DNA of 64,000 nucleotides from Cohnella luojiensis (GCF_004564235.1 NZ_SOMN01000003.1:1-64000), one strand, 5' to 3'. Positions 9,769-19,275 are shown, counted from the first letter of the stretch. Notes: generated by a model from the sequence alone, not told the origin. Translations and numbers: made by a program.

Positions 9769-9822
9769 TCTAACATAGAATAAATAAGGCTCTTAGCAGT
9801 CGAATGAAGAGGAGCGACCTCC

Positions 9823-10593
9823 ATGGACAACAACTCGACCCTACAACAAATTGGATGCCATCAGGAGATCGTCCGCTTGGATGGAGTATCCTACTCCTTC
9901 GACTCCCAATCGGTTCTATCCGATGTTTCCTTCAGAATAATGGAGCGGGATTTCGTCGGCCTGATCGGGTCCAACGGAGCCGGAAAGACGACATTGCTGC
10001 GAATGATCGTCGGCTTGAGCCGTCCTCAGAAGGGAGCCATTTCCTTGTTCGGCCAGCCGGCGGACGAGTTTAAGGATTGGAACAAGATCGGATACGTTCC
10101 GCAAAGAAACCATTTTAACCCGCTCTTTCCCGCGACGGTCAGAGAAGTCGTATTGTCGGGCTTGTACGGCCGCAAGAAGCTATTCCGCAGACTATCCAAG
10201 GAAGATATCGGCCGTTGCGAGGATGCGCTTGGCGCGCTGAAAATCCAAGATCTCGGCGATAAGAAGATCGGCGCTCTATCCGGCGGACAGCAACAGAGAG
10301 TATTTCTGGCAAGGGCGCTCATCAACAATCCGAAGCTGCTCATTCTGGACGAGCCTTTATCGGGAATCGATACCGAGACTCAGCAAAGCTTCTTCCACAT
10401 GATCAAACACATGCACCAGCGGCATAACATCACGTTTCTTATGGTGTCGCACGACATGGATATGGTGCGCTCTTATTTGGGGCAAGAGCCGAAAGAAAAA
10501 TCGGGCAAGCTCTCGTTCTATGTTCGTCATTCACATGATCTGGACGATTGCGACGGGACCGATTTACTGCATTCCTTGCGGAGAGAAGGTTAG
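9823..10593 (+). CDS. znuC: Zinc ABC transporter ATP-binding protein ZnuC
   Basis: A 256-residue ABC ATPase with Walker A GSNGAGKTT (about 49-57), signature LSGGQQQR (about 150) and Walker B LLILDEP (about 170), followed by the H-loop in MVSHD. It powers uptake through ZnuB. It is linked to znuA by a short gap of 54 bases and to znuB with no gap. Start ATG 9823 has GGAGCGACCTCC upstream; an ATG at 9804 opens another frame. Confidence 0.95.
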   Translation: MDNNSTLQQIGCHQEIVRLDGVSYSFDSQSVLSDVSFRIMERDFVGLIGSNGAGKTTLLRMIVGLSRPQKGAISLFGQPADEFKDWNKIGYVPQRNHFNPLFPATVREVVLSGLYGRKKLFRRLSKEDIGRCEDALGALKIQDLGDKKIGALSGGQQQRVFLARALINNPKLLILDEPLSGIDTETQQSFFHMIKHMHQRHNITFLMVSHDMDMVRSYLGQEPKEKSGKLSFYVRHSHDLDDCDGTDLLHSLRREG

Positions 10594-11403
10594 TTGGGTT
10601 TGGATATTTTAAGCGCGGAATTTTTTCAAAGAGCCTTGATCGGCGGCGCCTTGATCGCGGTGACGGCCCCTCTGATGGGGTTGTTCCTCGTATTGAGGCG
10701 GCTTGCCATGATCGGGGATACGCTCGCCCATGTAAGCATTGCAGGCGTAGCTCTGGGTTTCTTGGTCAACGTTTACCCGGTAGCGGTCGGACTCTTATTC
10801 GCGATATTGGCCTCATTTGCCATCGAATTGCTTCGTCGTACTTATCGGACCTATGCGGAATTATCGATTGCCATTATCATGTCCGGCGGAATCGCCCTCG
10901 CCTCTCTGTTATTCACGATGGGGAAAGGCTTCAACATGGATGTAAGCTCCTATTTGTTCGGAAGCATTTATACGCTCAATCAAACGGATCTCGCGGTCAT
11001 TGCAGGAGTAACGATTATTGTGCTGTCTATGGTGCTTATACATAAGAAGGAGCTTTTCCTTCTGACTTTCGACGAGGAAGCCGCTTCAGTTAGCGGTCTG
11101 CCAGTCAAATATTTCAATATCATGCTCAGCGTCCTAACCGCGTTGGTCATAAGCGCGTCAATCAAGATCGTAGGAGCTTTACTCGTATCCGCTCTGCTTA
11201 CCATTCCGGCGGCATGCAGTCTTACGCTGTCCCGCAGCTTCAGGCAAGCCGTCGTGCTGGTTGTCATTATTGGTGAAATCGCGGTATTGGCAGGTCTATG
11301 GATCGCTGGAATCGGTAATCTAGCTCCCGGCGGTACGATCGTGCTCTTGTTAATCGGCATCTTGGCGGTATCGGTCATGACAACGCGCATAATGAGGGCA
11401 TAG
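10594..11403 (+). CDS. znuB: Zinc ABC transporter permease ZnuB
   Basis: A 269-residue membrane permease of the ABC-3 family with about eight hydrophobic segments. The family motifs are seen as PLMGLFLVLRRLAMIGDTLAHVSIAGVALG near residues 25-54. It starts with TTG straight after the znuC stop (TAGTTG), with GGAGAGAAGG upstream, so translation is coupled. Together with ZnuA and ZnuC it forms the high-affinity zinc importer that Zur would repress. Confidence 0.95.
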   Translation: MGLDILSAEFFQRALIGGALIAVTAPLMGLFLVLRRLAMIGDTLAHVSIAGVALGFLVNVYPVAVGLLFAILASFAIELLRRTYRTYAELSIAIIMSGGIALASLLFTMGKGFNMDVSSYLFGSIYTLNQTDLAVIAGVTIIVLSMVLIHKKELFLLTFDEEAASVSGLPVKYFNIMLSVLTALVISASIKIVGALLVSALLTIPAACSLTLSRSFRQAVVLVVIIGEIAVLAGLWIAGIGNLAPGGTIVLLLIGILAVSVMTTRIMRA

Positions 11404-11421
11404 CCCGAAGGAGGAATTACC

Positions 11422-12132
11422 ATGGCCGACGTTAACGTCGGAATTGCGTTCGCGGCGGGATTCGCTTCGTTCATATCCCCATGCTGCTTGCCCTTATATC
11501 CGGCCTATCTATCATATATAACAGGCGTGTCCGTTAATCAAATCAAGACGGATACGAGCAGGAGCATGCGCTTCAAAACCATGAGCCATACTTTCTTCTT
11601 CATTCTGGGTTTCTCGGCCGTTTTCTTCGCCCTGGGATACGGCTCGAACGCGTTCGCGGACGTGTTCCGCGATTATCAGGATACGATACGGAAGATTTCC
11701 GCGATCTTCATCGTCTTGATGGGACTTTTCTTAATGGGTATCTTTCAGCCGCACCTCCTGATGAAGGAACGCAAACTCAACATGAAATGGAAGCCCGCGG
11801 GTTACCTAGGCTCCTTCGTATTCGGAATCGGTTTCGCGGCAGGCTGGTCGCCATGCGTCGGTCCGATTCTTGGCGCGATTCTAGCGTTGGCCGCGTCGCA
11901 TCCAGGTACATGGGTCGGAATGACTACGGCTTATTCGCTCGGATTCGCCGTTCCGTTCTTCGTATTGGCATTCTTCCTTGGAACGGCGAGATGGATCTTG
12001 AAATACTCCAATATGTTGATGAAAATCGGCGGAGCGATGATGATCTTGATGGGTCTGCTGCTATTCACGGATAGAATGACCTCGATCACGATCTGGTTGC
12101 AAAGCATTACTCCCGAGTGGCTGAAGTTCTAA
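11422..12132 (+). CDS. ccdA: Cytochrome c biogenesis protein CcdA
   Basis: A 236-residue DsbD/CcdA-family membrane protein with six predicted membrane segments. The redox cysteines lie in SPCCLPLYP (about residues 20-28) and GWSPCVGP (about residues 134-141). It moves reducing power from cytoplasmic thioredoxin to outside thiol proteins such as ResA and the spore protein StoA. GAAGGAGG precedes ATG 11422, 18 bases after znuB, so it may share the zinc operon transcript. Its stop codon overlaps the stop of the convergent splB gene. Confidence 0.93.
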   Translation: MADVNVGIAFAAGFASFISPCCLPLYPAYLSYITGVSVNQIKTDTSRSMRFKTMSHTFFFILGFSAVFFALGYGSNAFADVFRDYQDTIRKISAIFIVLMGLFLMGIFQPHLLMKERKLNMKWKPAGYLGSFVFGIGFAAGWSPCVGPILGAILALAASHPGTWVGMTTAYSLGFAVPFFVLAFFLGTARWILKYSNMLMKIGGAMMILMGLLLFTDRMTSITIWLQSITPEWLKF

Positions 12133-13199
12133 GTGAAATATTCTAGTTTTGCTTGTGGAAAATGCTCGAATATCCGCTCTGTGATGAATTCGCGGAGCGC
12201 TTCCGCCTGCTCATCCGGGTAGACGTATTTGTGCTGTCCCCAACGACCCCACTTTTTTTTCCGCTTCGCCTCATCCATTTCCAGCTTGGATTTCGGATAT
12301 CTTTTCTCGATAATCGTCTTTGCCGTTTTGGTGAACCTGTGCTGTATCAACTCGAAGGTCAGATCTTGAGTCGCATCGGGCGGCAAAGTCTCGGCCAGCT
12401 TCGATATTAGTTCTCCGTAACCTTCTTGCCAGCCATCGAACCAGATGATCGGTGCAATAATGAAGCCAAGCGGATACCCCGCCCGTCCGATCTTGCCGGC
12501 GGCCTCAATCCTCTCGTGGAATCGCGAAGTCGCCGGTTCGAAATTACGGATAACGTAGTCGGCATTGACGCTGAAACGTATCCGCGTATTCCCGTTATGG
12601 CGAAGAGGGAGCAACGAATCAACGTGATGAAACTTCGTCACGAAGCGAAGACGGCCGAACGGCTGATCCGCCATGAACGTGATTGCGTCGGCTAATGATC
12701 CGGTCAGGTGCTCCAATCCTATAGGGTCGGAGGTACAGGCGGCTTCGAACCTGGTGATCTCGGGAGACCGCTCCTCGATATATTGCCGAGTCGCGTTGAG
12801 GATATCGTCCATATTGACGTACACGCGAATGTAAGGCTTGGCGCCCAAAGTAGTTTGCAGGTAACAGTAATGACAATGACCCATACAACCCGTCGCAAGC
12901 GGCATTGCATATTCCGCGGAGGGCTTGGACGTATTGAACTTTAATGTTTTCCGGATGCCGACGACGAGCGTTCTCTTAGCTGTTTTATATTGCTCCAGCT
13001 CCGTATCGCCAGGCAGATTCGTAATCCGGTTATGGGATGTGGTCATCTGATAAGGGAGGTTACGCTCCTTAACCCAAGAGAGGATACGCTGACCTTTAGG
13101 GTAATCGAGAGCCGCGGGCTCGAAATACACGAGCTCGGGGACGAACAGGGCGGTTTCCTTCGATGATCTAACCGGCGGCTCCAGTATGGTTGAAGTCAT
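12129..13199 (-). CDS. splB: Spore photoproduct lyase
   Basis: A 356-residue radical-SAM enzyme that reverses the 5-thyminyl-5,6-dihydrothymine lesion made when spores are UV irradiated. The [4Fe-4S] cluster cysteines are C105, C109 and C112 (CMGHCHYC). C155 in AACTSD matches the H-atom donor cysteine (C141) of the B. subtilis enzyme. The start is ATG 13199 with AAGGAGG about 11 bases upstream; the open frame continues to 13454 but without coding character. A sigma-G-like promoter lies just upstream, fitting forespore expression. Confidence 0.96.
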   Translation of the reverse strand: MTSTILEPPVRSSKETALFVPELVYFEPAALDYPKGQRILSWVKERNLPYQMTTSHNRITNLPGDTELEQYKTAKRTLVVGIRKTLKFNTSKPSAEYAMPLATGCMGHCHYCYLQTTLGAKPYIRVYVNMDDILNATRQYIEERSPEITRFEAACTSDPIGLEHLTGSLADAITFMADQPFGRLRFVTKFHHVDSLLPLRHNGNTRIRFSVNADYVIRNFEPATSRFHERIEAAGKIGRAGYPLGFIIAPIIWFDGWQEGYGELISKLAETLPPDATQDLTFELIQHRFTKTAKTIIEKRYPKSKLEMDEAKRKKKWGRWGQHKYVYPDEQAEALREFITERIFEHFPQAKLEYFT

Positions 13200-13241
13200 G
13201 TGCTGAGCCTCCTTCGAGAAGATTTTCCGTGATTGTAAGGC

Positions 13242-13271
13242 TATTATGTGATAAGTGTGCCGCAGCGATTC
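13242..13271 (-). promoter_or_regulatory. Candidate sigma-G promoter of splB
   Basis: Read on the minus strand: GAATC (13271-13267), exactly 18 bases, then CATAATA (13248-13242). The sigma-G consensus is about GHATR-N18-CATWHTA, so one base differs. The site is about 43 bases before the splB start. B. subtilis splB is known to be transcribed by sigma-G. Confidence 0.7.
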
Positions 13272-13342
13272 TTTTCGACATCTCGGGACTTGCCCCGCCC
13301 CCTTAACGCAGTGTATGATATTGAAGGAAAGGGGGATTTGCG

Positions 13343-13765
13343 TTGCCAACCCCAAGCATGGAAGATTATTTGGAACGGATCTTTCGGTTGATTGAAGACA
13401 AGGGATACGCCCGGGTTTCCGATATCGCCGAGGGGCTGGAAGTGCATCCTTCATCGGTCACGAAAATGATTCAGAAGTTGGATAAGGATAATTATCTCAT
13501 CTATGAAAAATACCGAGGTCTTGTTCTTACGAACAAAGGCAAGAAAATGGGCAAGAGGCTCGTAGACCGCCATCATCTCCTGGAAACTTTCTTGCAGATC
13601 ATCGGAGTTCAAGAAGATAAGATATACGGAGACGTTGAAGGAATCGAGCATCACCTTAGCTGGGATTCGATTACCTGCATTGAAACGTTAGTCGAGTTTT
13701 TCAATCGGGATCCTTCCCGGGCCGAGGAATTAAGCAAAATCCGCACCGAAATGGACAATGACTGA
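13343..13765 (+). CDS. mntR: Manganese transport regulator MntR
   Basis: A 140-residue DtxR-family repressor. It has an N-terminal winged helix ([25 protein letters not shown]) and a dimerisation/metal-binding helix region containing the MntR ligands (D near residue 8, ERIF, and HHLLETFL with E and H). Bound to manganese it represses manganese uptake genes. It starts with TTG 13343 behind AAAGGGGG. It begins the conserved mntR-yqhO-yqhP-yqhQ-yqhR block and is followed by its own terminator. Confidence 0.95.
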   Translation: MPTPSMEDYLERIFRLIEDKGYARVSDIAEGLEVHPSSVTKMIQKLDKDNYLIYEKYRGLVLTNKGKKMGKRLVDRHHLLETFLQIIGVQEDKIYGDVEGIEHHLSWDSITCIETLVEFFNRDPSRAEELSKIRTEMDND

Positions 13766-13804
13766 TCAACAACGGAATGCTTATGTCAAAGATGAGCGAA
13801 ACAG

Positions 13805-13852
13805 AAAGCCGCCTATCCCAAGGAGAAATCCGGGACTGGGCGGCTTTATTAA
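13805..13852 (+). terminator. Terminator after mntR
   Basis: AAAGCCGCC pairs with GGCGGCTTT, followed by ATTAATT. It lies 40 bases after mntR. Confidence 0.75.
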
Positions 13853-13933
13853 TTGTATTACCGTTCTAAAGCGATGCATATGGATGTAAGCGAGAGCGGA
13901 TGCGAGCGAACCGCTGGACGGAGGCGATATCCC

Positions 13934-14893
13934 TTGCAGACGACGTTCGTGAACGCAGTATTCGAGGGTGGAGGCGTGAAGGGCATCTCGCTTACAGGAG
14001 CAGTGCGAGCGGCCGAGGTGTGCGGGGTTGTCTTTCATCGTGTGGCGGGCACTTCATCGGGGAGTATCGTCGCCGCGCTGCTCGCTGCCGGATACACTGC
14101 CACGGATATGAAAGAGATCATCGAGATGATGCCTTTTCAGTCGCTCCTGAAGCGTAACCCGATCTTCAATATGAAGTTCATAGGACCGGCTGCCCGTTTG
14201 CTCTTACGCAAGGGGTTATACTCGGGTGATGCGCTCGAGCAATGGATTGAGGAACTATTGAAAGCGAAGGGAATACGAACCTTCGGGGATATGCCTAACG
14301 ACAAGCTGCGGATAATCGCTTCCGATATTACGAACGGCAGACTGCTCGTATTGCCGCAGGACATTTCCCATTACGGTATCCGGCCTTCGGAGTTATCCGT
14401 TGCGCGGGCGATACGGATGAGCACCAGCATTCCTTATTTCTTCGATCCCGTTATTCTGCGGCAGCCGTTGAAGGAACGGAAGAAACACGCGGTGAAATCC
14501 AAGTTCTCCTACGTCGTGGACGGAGGGCTGCTAAGCAACTTCCCTCTATGGCTGTTCGAGGACGACGTAATGGCAGGGACACCGATTCCCGTCATTGGCT
14601 TCCAGATGGTCGGACGCTCTGAAGCGCATCCCCATTCCATTACAGGTCCGATCACGATGTTCCAAGCGATGTTCGATACGATGCTTAGCGCGCACGATGA
14701 ACGTTATATCGAGAAGCATAATCGCATACGAACGATCAAAATCCCTGCGCTCGGGGTAGGCACAACCCAATTTAATGTCTCGCCCCAGATGAGCAAGGAC
14801 CTTTATCTCTCCGGTTATGAAGCAGGGGAGACATTTTTCCGAAGCTGGGATCGCAAGCTTGGCAAACTGAAAGTGTCCATTACAAAGCGATGA
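13934..14893 (+). CDS. yqhO: Patatin-like phospholipase (YqhO type)
   Basis: A 319-residue patatin-family hydrolase. It shows the oxyanion-hole motif GGGVKG (residues 12-17), the nucleophile elbow GTSSG (residues 39-43, Ser41) and the catalytic DGG motif near residue 196. It is probably a cytoplasmic lipid acyl hydrolase with unknown natural substrate. TTG 13934 is chosen because GGAGGCG lies 8 bases upstream and the family motif follows at the usual distance; an upstream in-frame ATG has no ribosome site. The mntR-yqhO order is that of B. subtilis. Confidence 0.85.
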   Translation: MQTTFVNAVFEGGGVKGISLTGAVRAAEVCGVVFHRVAGTSSGSIVAALLAAGYTATDMKEIIEMMPFQSLLKRNPIFNMKFIGPAARLLLRKGLYSGDALEQWIEELLKAKGIRTFGDMPNDKLRIIASDITNGRLLVLPQDISHYGIRPSELSVARAIRMSTSIPYFFDPVILRQPLKERKKHAVKSKFSYVVDGGLLSNFPLWLFEDDVMAGTPIPVIGFQMVGRSEAHPHSITGPITMFQAMFDTMLSAHDERYIEKHNRIRTIKIPALGVGTTQFNVSPQMSKDLYLSGYEAGETFFRSWDRKLGKLKVSITKR

Positions 14894-14898
14894 GAAAA

Positions 14899-14941
14899 AA
14901 CCGCCTCCCTGCAGGAATGCGATTCCTGCAGGGAGGCGGTT
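14899..14941. terminator. Bidirectional terminator between yqhO and yqhP
   Basis: A perfect 20-base stem (AACCGCCTCCCTGCAGGAAT and its complement) with a 3-base loop lies between two convergent genes. A run of A on the left serves as the T tract for the minus strand. Confidence 0.9.
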
Positions 14942-14944
14942 CTG

Positions 14945-15256
14945 TTAGTGATACCGGGGCGGTTCGTCGTCTTTGTTCTTCCGTCCTTCAATGACGGTGA
15001 ACGGAGATGCGCGGCGTTTGTCCGATTTGGCGTTCGTCCGACGAAAGTCCGGTCTTGGACCTTTGCCATGAGAATGTCCGCGACCGGGCGACTTCTTCCA
15101 CCTGGACGGCGGGAACTTATACAGAAAATACACGATAGCCACGAGCGACAGAGGGATAAGCCACGATTGGGTTGAGCCTCTGAACAAGCTGGTAGCCAAC
15201 CCAATGGCCATAAACGCAAGCACTACGGCAAACCATGGCTGGATTCGGTTTCTCAT
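14945..15256 (-). CDS. yqhP: YqhP-like small membrane protein
   Basis: A 103-residue protein with two membrane segments (about residues 8-23 and 33-48) and a long basic, polar C-terminal tail (KKSPGRGHSHGKGPRPDFRR). The function is unknown. Identification rests on its place between yqhO and yqhQ and on length and topology, not on motifs. GGAGGAGG lies 6 bases before ATG 15256. Confidence 0.65.
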   Translation of the reverse strand: MRNRIQPWFAVVLAFMAIGLATSLFRGSTQSWLIPLSLVAIVYFLYKFPPSRWKKSPGRGHSHGKGPRPDFRRTNAKSDKRRASPFTVIEGRKNKDDEPPRYH

Positions 15257-15281
15257 ACGTTTCCTCCTCCTAACATGCAAA

Positions 15282-16217
15282 TCAGGATGGACTAACCTGC
15301 CGGTCCAATTCTCTCATTCGGTTGAAGGAGGCGATCGACACGGCTACTTGATCGTCGTTCGGTTCTTTGGTCGTTAGAAGCTGCAGCCACAATCCGGGAA
15401 CTCCGAGCCATTTAAGCACCGGAACGTCGCGCAAAGCATTCGTCCATCTCAATACCTCGTAAGAGACGCCGAGAACGACCGGCAACAGGACAATCCGTTG
15501 GACGATTCTCTCGCCCATGGTATCCCATGTGAAAAAGGAATAGATGATAATACCCACTAATACCGTGAAGATGATGAAGCTGCTTCCGCACCTGTAATGC
15601 AGCCTGCTGTATTTTTGGACTGCGTCAACGGTCAATTCGGAACCCGCTTCATAAGCGCTAATGACTTTGTGTTCCGCGCCATGGTATTGAAACAATCTCT
15701 TGATAAGCGGGGTTTGGGAGATGAACCATAGATAACAGAGCAGAAACACGATTTTGATAGCGCCTTCCAGCAGGTTGTGCAATATCTTATTCTCGAATGC
15801 ATGTCCAAAGATCAAACTTTCTACGAATGCGGGAACCAAAGTGAAAATAAGTTTTCCGACTACAAAAGAAAGTATGCCCACAAGAGCCACGCCTAATATC
15901 ATGGTTAGGTTCCAGCGTTCCTTTTGTTTCGGTTTAGCCTCTTCCTCATGACCCGATTCATCCTCGGCATAGGCTTCGGCCGAATAAGTGAGATGCTGGG
16001 AACCTTTAGCGGCGGATTCGACGATTCCCACGATTCCGCGTATGAACGGTATTTTCTTGATCGCTGTCAAGAAGGGAGCCGGCTTCTTCGGAACCTCAAG
16101 GAAAGTAATCTGTTGGTCCTTCCGACGAACCGCGGTTACGTGTACATGTTTACCGGCGAACATAACGCCTTCTATTACAGCCTGCCCGCCATAAACGGCG
16201 GTAGATTTCTCAGACAT
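15282..16217 (-). CDS. yqhQ: DUF1385 membrane protein YqhQ
   Basis: A 311-residue protein with the DUF1385 start GGQAVIEGVM and the conserved FQYHGAEHKVISAYE and RCGSSF segments. Several membrane spans lie between residues 105 and 270, after a charged stretch (about 88-102, EEEAKPKQK). The family is widespread in Firmicutes and its biochemical role is unknown. It lies 25 bases upstream of yqhP on the same strand, so the two are probably one operon. Confidence 0.92.
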   Translation of the reverse strand: MSEKSTAVYGGQAVIEGVMFAGKHVHVTAVRRKDQQITFLEVPKKPAPFLTAIKKIPFIRGIVGIVESAAKGSQHLTYSAEAYAEDESGHEEEAKPKQKERWNLTMILGVALVGILSFVVGKLIFTLVPAFVESLIFGHAFENKILHNLLEGAIKIVFLLCYLWFISQTPLIKRLFQYHGAEHKVISAYEAGSELTVDAVQKYSRLHYRCGSSFIIFTVLVGIIIYSFFTWDTMGERIVQRIVLLPVVLGVSYEVLRWTNALRDVPVLKWLGVPGLWLQLLTTKEPNDDQVAVSIASFNRMRELDRQVSPS

Positions 16218-16406
16218 GATTGGCCACCTGCTTCACTGAAACTCTGGGTGTGGATAAAATACGCCCAAGTACGTTTATTTTACTAGATTAAAGGGTAGAA
16301 AGCCACAGGGAATGGAGTTTACCATCCATTGAACGAGTAGATTCGCGGTCCCGGAGACATACTAGATCGAAGTTTTTCCAAAAAATCACACTAGGATGGA
16401 TGATTA

Positions 16407-16958
16407 ATGAAGGCCGAACAGACGGAATCCGATCGCCAACATAGTGGAAATAACGGCAACGATCCCAAACCTACCCAACCCGTATTATTCAGCTTGAAAA
16501 TCGGGTTTTACGCAGGTTTGATATGGGGGCTGGTACGCTGGCTCTTAACGGGACTAAACTTTACGAACGTAACTCAAGCATTCCTGCTCGATCCCTTTGT
16601 TTCGCGCAAGTTGCTTGACGGCTTTTATTGGCAGGCGGGCGGTTTTGTCATGTTTATTTTGATGTCCATGTTAGCGGCGGTGCTTTATGTTGCGATATTG
16701 GGGCGTTTGCAGGGACCATGGCCTGGGCTGTTTTTCGGTGTCGTCTGGTGGGGACTTGTCTATGCATGGGCGGGTCCCTTGATTGGCGCAGTCCCTCCGC
16801 TTAACCGAATCGGATGGAGCAGTATAGTGACCGATTTCTGCTTATTCATGATGTGGGGGCTGTTCATCGGCTTCAGCATTGCGTTCGAGCTTCATAACGA
16901 GGCGGGAAGAGAACCGGCTTCTCAATCTAAGAAAGGTTCTCCTCGGCCCGCCAACTGA
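16407..16958 (+). CDS. yqhR: YqhR family membrane protein
   Basis: A 183-residue membrane protein with four hydrophobic segments (about residues 33-50, 75-98, 108-128 and 138-160) and polar ends. YqhR proteins are conserved in Bacilli beside yqhQ and aroQ. No function is known. The divergent arrangement with yqhQ and the synteny support the name. The start has GGATGG upstream. Confidence 0.85.
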   Translation: MKAEQTESDRQHSGNNGNDPKPTQPVLFSLKIGFYAGLIWGLVRWLLTGLNFTNVTQAFLLDPFVSRKLLDGFYWQAGGFVMFILMSMLAAVLYVAILGRLQGPWPGLFFGVVWWGLVYAWAGPLIGAVPPLNRIGWSSIVTDFCLFMMWGLFIGFSIAFELHNEAGREPASQSKKGSPRPAN

Positions 16959-17097
16959 ATGATATCCTCTCCTCCAAGCTGCAATCAACCGTTTTCTTAC
17001 GAGCCTCCAATATGTTACAATGTCTGGTGAACTTTATTCGGCGGATATTGCTCTGGACGAATCGTATTGCGGCCTTGTCGGGAGGAGAGAATCGGAT

Positions 17098-17535
17098 ATG
17101 ATAAGCATTTTGGTTATTAACGGACCGAATCTGAATATGCTGGGAGTTCGGGAGCCGGGCATCTATGGCGCGGTCACGCTGAAGGAAATCGAGTCAAGGT
17201 TAACGGCTCTCGGCGAGACGCTGGGAGCGCAGTTGCATTTCTTCCAATCTAACCATGAGGGTGCGCTGTTGGATGAAATCCATGCCGCTTACGGGAGGCA
17301 CGACGGAATATTAATCAATCCCGGAGCATTAACTCATACGAGCTATGCATTGCGTGACGGGTTGTCCGCCGTTGGGCTTCCGGCCGTCGAGGTTCACCTC
17401 TCGAATATTCATAAACGGGAATCCTTCCGCCAATTTTCGGTAACCGCCGCGGTTACGCTCGGCCAGATTGCGGGGTTCGGCCCGGCCAGCTATGAATTGG
17501 GACTGCAGGCCTTGTGCCGCCACATCCAAGCCTAA
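17098..17535 (+). CDS. aroQ: Type II 3-dehydroquinate dehydratase
   Basis: A 145-residue dodecameric-type dehydroquinase that converts 3-dehydroquinate to 3-dehydroshikimate in the shikimate pathway. The family signatures are NGPNLNMLGVREPGIYG (residues 8-24, with catalytic Tyr23), FQSNHEGALLDEIH and NPGALTHTSYALRD, plus VEVHLSNIHKRESFR. Start ATG 17098 has GGAGGAGAG upstream; the 26 codons before it are not family-like. It is followed by the peptidase gene as in B. subtilis (yqhS-yqhT). Confidence 0.96.
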   Translation: MISILVINGPNLNMLGVREPGIYGAVTLKEIESRLTALGETLGAQLHFFQSNHEGALLDEIHAAYGRHDGILINPGALTHTSYALRDGLSAVGLPAVEVHLSNIHKRESFRQFSVTAAVTLGQIAGFGPASYELGLQALCRHIQA

Positions 17536-17598
17536 TAACACAAGAGTATAAAGAGAAAAGGCGGCACCGGCCGTCTTACGCGAAAGCGAGGAATAACT

Positions 17599-18672
17599 AT
17601 GCCCAACAACCGTGTCACCCGACTGCGCGAGCTGCTCGCCAATTCCGAAGGGAAAGCCATACTTATTACTAATCCCATAAATCGTCGTTATCTGACCGGG
17701 TTTACCGGCTCTTCCGGCGTAGTCTTGATCACGGCGGACAGTGCCGCGCTCATAACCGACTTCCGATACAAGGAGCAGGCTCCGCAACAGGCGCAAGGTT
17801 ATCAGATCGTAGAGCATGGAGCCGACATATACGCTTCCGTCGCGGATTTACTTCGTCAATGGAGCATCGATAGCTTATTGTTCGAAGAGCGCGATGTCAC
17901 TTATTCGTCCTATAAAACGATAGAAAAGGCATTGAGCCCCGTAAAGCTAATCACCTCGGAAGGCATCGTGGAGAAGCTGCGGATGATCAAGGACGATAGC
18001 GAGCTTGCGATCATGCAGGATGCCGCTAATCTGGCCGATCGCGCATTCGAACATATTTTGGGATTCATCAAACCCGGCGTAAGCGAAAAGGCGATCGCGT
18101 TAGAGCTTGAAGTATTTATGCGTTCGCAAGGCGCTACAAGTTCTTCCTTCGATACCATCGTGGCATCCGGGGAACGCTCGGCGTTGCCGCACGGAGTTGC
18201 GAGCGACCGAATGATCGGAAGAGACGAATTCGTTAAGCTCGATTACGGCGCATACTATAACGGTTATTGCTCGGATATTACGCGAACCGTCGTTGTTGGT
18301 AAACCAAGCGACAAGCATCGCGAAATCTACGAGATCGTCAGGGAGGCCCAGCAATACGCGCTGGACCATCTTCAACCCGGAATGACGGGTAAAGAAGGCG
18401 ATGCCTTGACGAGGGATATCATCACAAGGTATGGTTATGGTGAATATTTCGGCCATGGGACGGGACACGGACTCGGGATGGAAATTCATGAGGCGCCTCG
18501 GCTGTCTTTAACAGGCGATATCGTACTGGTACCAGGAATGACCGTAACGGTTGAGCCCGGAATCTATCTACCCGGCTTCGGCGGGGTAAGGATCGAGGAT
18601 GACGTCGTTGTGACCGACAAGGGGATCCGAATTCTAACGAGCTCTCCTAAACAGCTGATCGTATTGGACTAA
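17599..18672 (+). CDS. yqhT: Xaa-Pro aminopeptidase-like M24 peptidase
   Basis: A 357-residue protein with an N-terminal creatinase-like domain (about 1-125) and a C-terminal pita-bread peptidase domain. The five metal ligands can be placed in LDYGAYYNGYCSD (two Asp), GHGTGHG (His), VEPGIY (Glu) and RIEDD (Glu). It probably cleaves Xaa-Pro dipeptides or N-terminal Xaa-Pro bonds. It sits directly before efp, the elongation factor that rescues ribosomes at proline stretches, in the order seen in many Bacilli. Confidence 0.94.
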   Translation: MPNNRVTRLRELLANSEGKAILITNPINRRYLTGFTGSSGVVLITADSAALITDFRYKEQAPQQAQGYQIVEHGADIYASVADLLRQWSIDSLLFEERDVTYSSYKTIEKALSPVKLITSEGIVEKLRMIKDDSELAIMQDAANLADRAFEHILGFIKPGVSEKAIALELEVFMRSQGATSSSFDTIVASGERSALPHGVASDRMIGRDEFVKLDYGAYYNGYCSDITRTVVVGKPSDKHREIYEIVREAQQYALDHLQPGMTGKEGDALTRDIITRYGYGEYFGHGTGHGLGMEIHEAPRLSLTGDIVLVPGMTVTVEPGIYLPGFGGVRIEDDVVVTDKGIRILTSSPKQLIVLD

Positions 18673-18707
18673 TCATGGAGCAATGTCTCTACAGGAGGAG
18701 TATTTAA

Positions 18708-19265
18708 GTGATTTCCGTAAACGAATTTAAAACAGGATTGACGATCGAAGTGGAAGGCGGGCTCTATACCGTGCTCGATTTCCAGCATGTTAAACCGGGT
18801 AAAGGCGCCGCGTTCGTGCGCTCCAAGCTGAAGAACCTTCGCAACGGCAACGTCGTGGAGAAAACGTTCCGCGCGGGCGAGAACGTGGTTCGCGCACACG
18901 TTGAGAACCGTGCGGTACAATACTTGTACAACTCGGGCTCGGAATACACGTTCATGGACAACGAAACGTTCGACCAATTCGAATTGAACAAAAGCCAGCT
19001 CGAATGGGAAGTTAATTTCCTGACCGAGAACATGACCGTTAACATCGCCAGCTACCAAGGAGACATGATCGGAATCACGATTCCGAACAGCGTAGATCTG
19101 AAGGTAGTGGAAGCAGAGCCGGGGATCAAAGGCAGCACGGCTACCGGCGCCACCAAATCCGCCAAGCTCGAAACGGGCTTCTCCGTTCAAGTTCCGTTAT
19201 TCATTAACGAAGGCGACGTCTTGTCCATCGATACGCGCGAAGGCAAATATATTTCCCGCGCATAA
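18708..19265 (+). CDS. efp: Elongation factor P
   Basis: A 185-residue three-domain EF-P that relieves ribosome stalling at polyproline. The loop at residues 29-35 (KPGKGAA) holds the lysine (K32) that is modified with 5-aminopentanol in B. subtilis. The C-terminal signature near [14 protein letters not shown] is present. GTG 18708 follows AGGAGGAG. A terminator follows within 12 bases. Confidence 0.98.
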   Translation: MISVNEFKTGLTIEVEGGLYTVLDFQHVKPGKGAAFVRSKLKNLRNGNVVEKTFRAGENVVRAHVENRAVQYLYNSGSEYTFMDNETFDQFELNKSQLEWEVNFLTENMTVNIASYQGDMIGITIPNSVDLKVVEAEPGIKGSTATGATKSAKLETGFSVQVPLFINEGDVLSIDTREGKYISRA

Positions 19266-19275
19266 TATTATGGAT

